Shown in pieces: positions 40,757 to 42,684 of a DNA stretch of 42,684 nucleotides. The stretch is from Sphingomonadales bacterium BRH_c3 (GTDB taxonomy: Bacteria > Pseudomonadota > Alphaproteobacteria > Sphingomonadales > Sphingomonadaceae). Under the pieces are notes generated by a model. The model searched no databases, was not told the origin of the DNA, and saw only the letters and a program-made list of their open reading frames with translations. The position numbers and the translations under genes are program-made. How positions within the stretch are numbered: the stretch's first letter is position 1; every line of letters begins with the position of its first letter. The stretch lies in assembly GCA_001515985.1 (NCBI GenBank), contig LOET01000149.1, positions 1 to 42,684 of the forward strand, given 5' to 3'.

Positions 40757-42036
40757 GCGACCATCCTCACCTTGCCACTGCTCGAACCGACCTCAGTCGC
40801 TTCATTCACCGGGCATAGCGTTTCGAGCTTGGCGCCGCCCTTGATATCGATGCGATAGGCCGAAACCAGAAGGCACTGCGAGCTGACGTCGGCGGTGCCG
40901 TTGATCGTCAACGTGCCGGAAGGCATGTAGATCAGTCCTTCGATCAGCGAGTTCGAGTTGCCGTTCATGATATGGCCGGGGCTGGGCGGATCGTTCTCGC
41001 GGTCTTCGAAGATCAGCATCCCCGCATAACGATCGACCATGTCCGGGTATCCGGCGTTGATCACATCGTTTGCGGTCATGGGTGACAGGCGGATCGAATT
41101 GTCGTTGCCATTACCGCCCAGCTTCACCCGCGCGCCGTTTTTCAGCACGAACATCACGCCGGTTCCCGTGACATTGTAGTTGGCGGAAAGATCCAGTTCG
41201 CCCCCGTCGATCACATAGACGCCCGATGCAAGCACCGTGGTGCAGGAAACCACAAGCGAGGAATAGGTGCCCGGCAGCAGCGAAGCCTGCCTGTTCGGGC
41301 CCTTGCCGGTGCAGTTATAGGTGCGGGGTGTATCGTTCGTCGGCGGCTCCAGATCGGAGTATATATCCGTTAGTCCCGAGGCATCCTCAACCACCAGGTG
41401 TTTGAGTTCTTCAGGAGCATCAACCTTGCCGCAAGCAACGATGATATCAGTCTCGACCGTTGCCGATCCGTCGACGCTAATGGCATCTTCGCTGCAGGAA
41501 AGCGCGGCGATGCCGCATTGCGCCTTGACCGACGCATTGCCGCCGATGATCGTCCCTTCGCCGTCCTTGGCGAGTGAGACGAGGCAGGCGCTGAAGTGGC
41601 CGCCTTCGGCGAAGGTGGCCTGGGCCGAAGCGGTTACGGTCACCCCATTACCCGTCAGAAAGCTTGAAAAGGGCAGTGTTCGGGTCGCGCTTGCCCGTAC
41701 CAGCACACTGTTGTTGCTGCCGCCGGCGAAACTTGCCAGTGTGATCACGGGTTCCGATGCAAAATCAGAAATCACCACGAGATTGGCATCATATTCCTGT
41801 TTCGCGCGCTTTTCGTAGAAACCAGCCGAATCATCATTGGTGAGCGCCCATGCGCCAGCATAGGCGGCCTGGTCGACAGCCTGCTGCAGTTCGCGCTTCC
41901 ACAGGTACCATTGCGCGGTATCGACAGCCAGGCCCGCACCGCCAATAAGGGCAGGGGTTCCCATCGCCACAAGAAGTACGGCGTTTCCGCGGGTATTTTT
42001 CCGCAGCTTCTGGAACAGCTTTTTCACTCTCATCAT
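40753..42036 (-). CDS. TadG-like protein with long beta-rich C-terminal region
   Basis: TadG-N-like NTRGNAVLLVAMGTPALIGGAGLAVDTAQWYLWKRELQQAVDQAAYAGAWAL; C-terminus has Gly/Asn/Thr/Val-rich repeats; start likely 42036 or 42033. Confidence 0.8.
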   Translation of the reverse strand: MMRVKKLFQKLRKNTRGNAVLLVAMGTPALIGGAGLAVDTAQWYLWKRELQQAVDQAAYAGAWALTNDDSAGFYEKRAKQEYDANLVVISDFASEPVITLASFAGGSNNSVLVRASATRTLPFSSFLTGNGVTVTASAQATFAEGGHFSACLVSLAKDGEGTIIGGNASVKAQCGIAALSCSEDAISVDGSATVETDIIVACGKVDAPEELKHLVVEDASGLTDIYSDLEPPTNDTPRTYNCTGKGPNRQASLLPGTYSSLVVSCTTVLASGVYVIDGGELDLSANYNVTGTGVMFVLKNGARVKLGGNGNDNSIRLSPMTANDVINAGYPDMVDRYAGMLIFEDRENDPPSPGHIMNGNSNSLIEGLIYMPSGTLTINGTADVSSQCLLVSAYRIDIKGGAKLETLCPVNEATEVGSSSGKVRMVA

Positions 42037-42212
42037 CGACGTACAACCTCGATTAAACCGGCCAGTCGCATGCACACTGACCGCAATCTTGTGACGTTAG
42101 TGCCCGAAATGAGTTAATGACTTTCTAAGGTTTGGCAGAAATTCCTACAAAACGTAGACTTATCCTGAATATTTAGTTGACGCCGCAGGCTGACAACGGG
42201 GTAACGCGAGCG

Positions 42213-42684
42213 ATGCTGACAGAAGATCACGAGGCCCTGCCTCCCGATCAGCGCCTTGCGCTGTCTTATACAAGGCCTGATTTGCGGCCCGCGTTGGCCA
42301 GTTTCTTCGCGCTGGACCGCCGGTTTGGGCAGATCGTGGCCAAGACCAGCGAGCCGGTGATGGGGCAGATGCGGCTCGCCTGGTGGCGCGAACAGCTTGA
42401 AAAGCCGGTTGGCGATCGACCTGCGGGTGATTTTCTGCTCGACGCGGTCAGTCAATATTGGGCTGGTCAGGAAGAGGGGATGGTTTCGCTGGTCGATGGG
42501 TGGGAGGAATTGCTGGTGGTCGACAATTTGACGCACGCTGAGGCCAAACGTTTCTGCTCCAACCGCGCCCGCCCCCTTGCGCTGTTAGCTGCGCGTTGCG
42601 GCAGCGGGGCGGGTGTACGTGCACAGGCGGCGGGTGAACGCTGGGCCGCGGCCGACGCTGCGGTGCATGTCAGCAGCGATGAGG
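42213..42684 (+). CDS. squalene/phytoene synthase family protein, 3'-truncated by window end
   Basis: ATG at 42213 opens MLTEDHEALPPDQRLALSYTRPDLRPALASFFALDRRFGQIVAKTSEPVMGQMRLAWWREQLEKP to the window edge; absent from the ORF track because no stop is reached. Confidence 0.8.
   Translation, partial: MLTEDHEALPPDQRLALSYTRPDLRPALASFFALDRRFGQIVAKTSEPVMGQMRLAWWREQLEKPVGDRPAGDFLLDAVSQYWAGQEEGMVSLVDGWEELLVVDNLTHAEAKRFCSNRARPLALLAARCGSGAGVRAQAAGERWAAADAAVHVSSDE

Overview
This window is a contiguous, gene-dense, high-GC chromosomal segment from an alphaproteobacterium. Gene content and order suggest Sphingomonadales/Erythrobacteraceae, which is an inference. Most of it is conserved housekeeping: nuoL(partial)-nuoM-nuoN-birA-coaX-RNase J-DUF1467; gltX-gltA; comEC; a minus-strand ppiD-trpE-lipoprotein-trpG-trpD-trpC-moaC-moeA-lexA block; tpiA-secG-pyrG; hsp20; grxC-nitrilase-DUF1178-tRNA-Arg(CCT); acyl-CoA dehydrogenase; ftsB-like-pdhA-pdhB; a TadE/TadE/TadG-like cluster; and a 3'-truncated squalene/phytoene synthase-family gene that the ORF track misses. 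No CRISPR array, transposase, integrase or rRNA was seen. The most interesting signals are: (1) a four-gene cluster at 10.8-14.8 kb with an HPt-like protein and a histidine-kinase-like protein that both lack the phosphoacceptor His, plus a nucleotidyltransferase-like/membrane fusion and an uncharacterised helical protein; (2) an 872-aa coiled-coil protein with two N-terminal TM segments and TipN-like architecture; (3) a ROSE-type RNA thermometer with an RpoH-like promoter upstream of hsp20; (4) an exact GTTC-N7-GTTC LexA box at lexA; (5) a REP-like inverted hairpin pair between trpD and trpC with compensatory stem changes; (6) a TadG-like protein whose C-terminus looks like a beta-rich/beta-helix module; (7) a structured low-GC intergenic region after pyrG that may encode an ncRNA. 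All calls come from reading the sequence; no database search was run.
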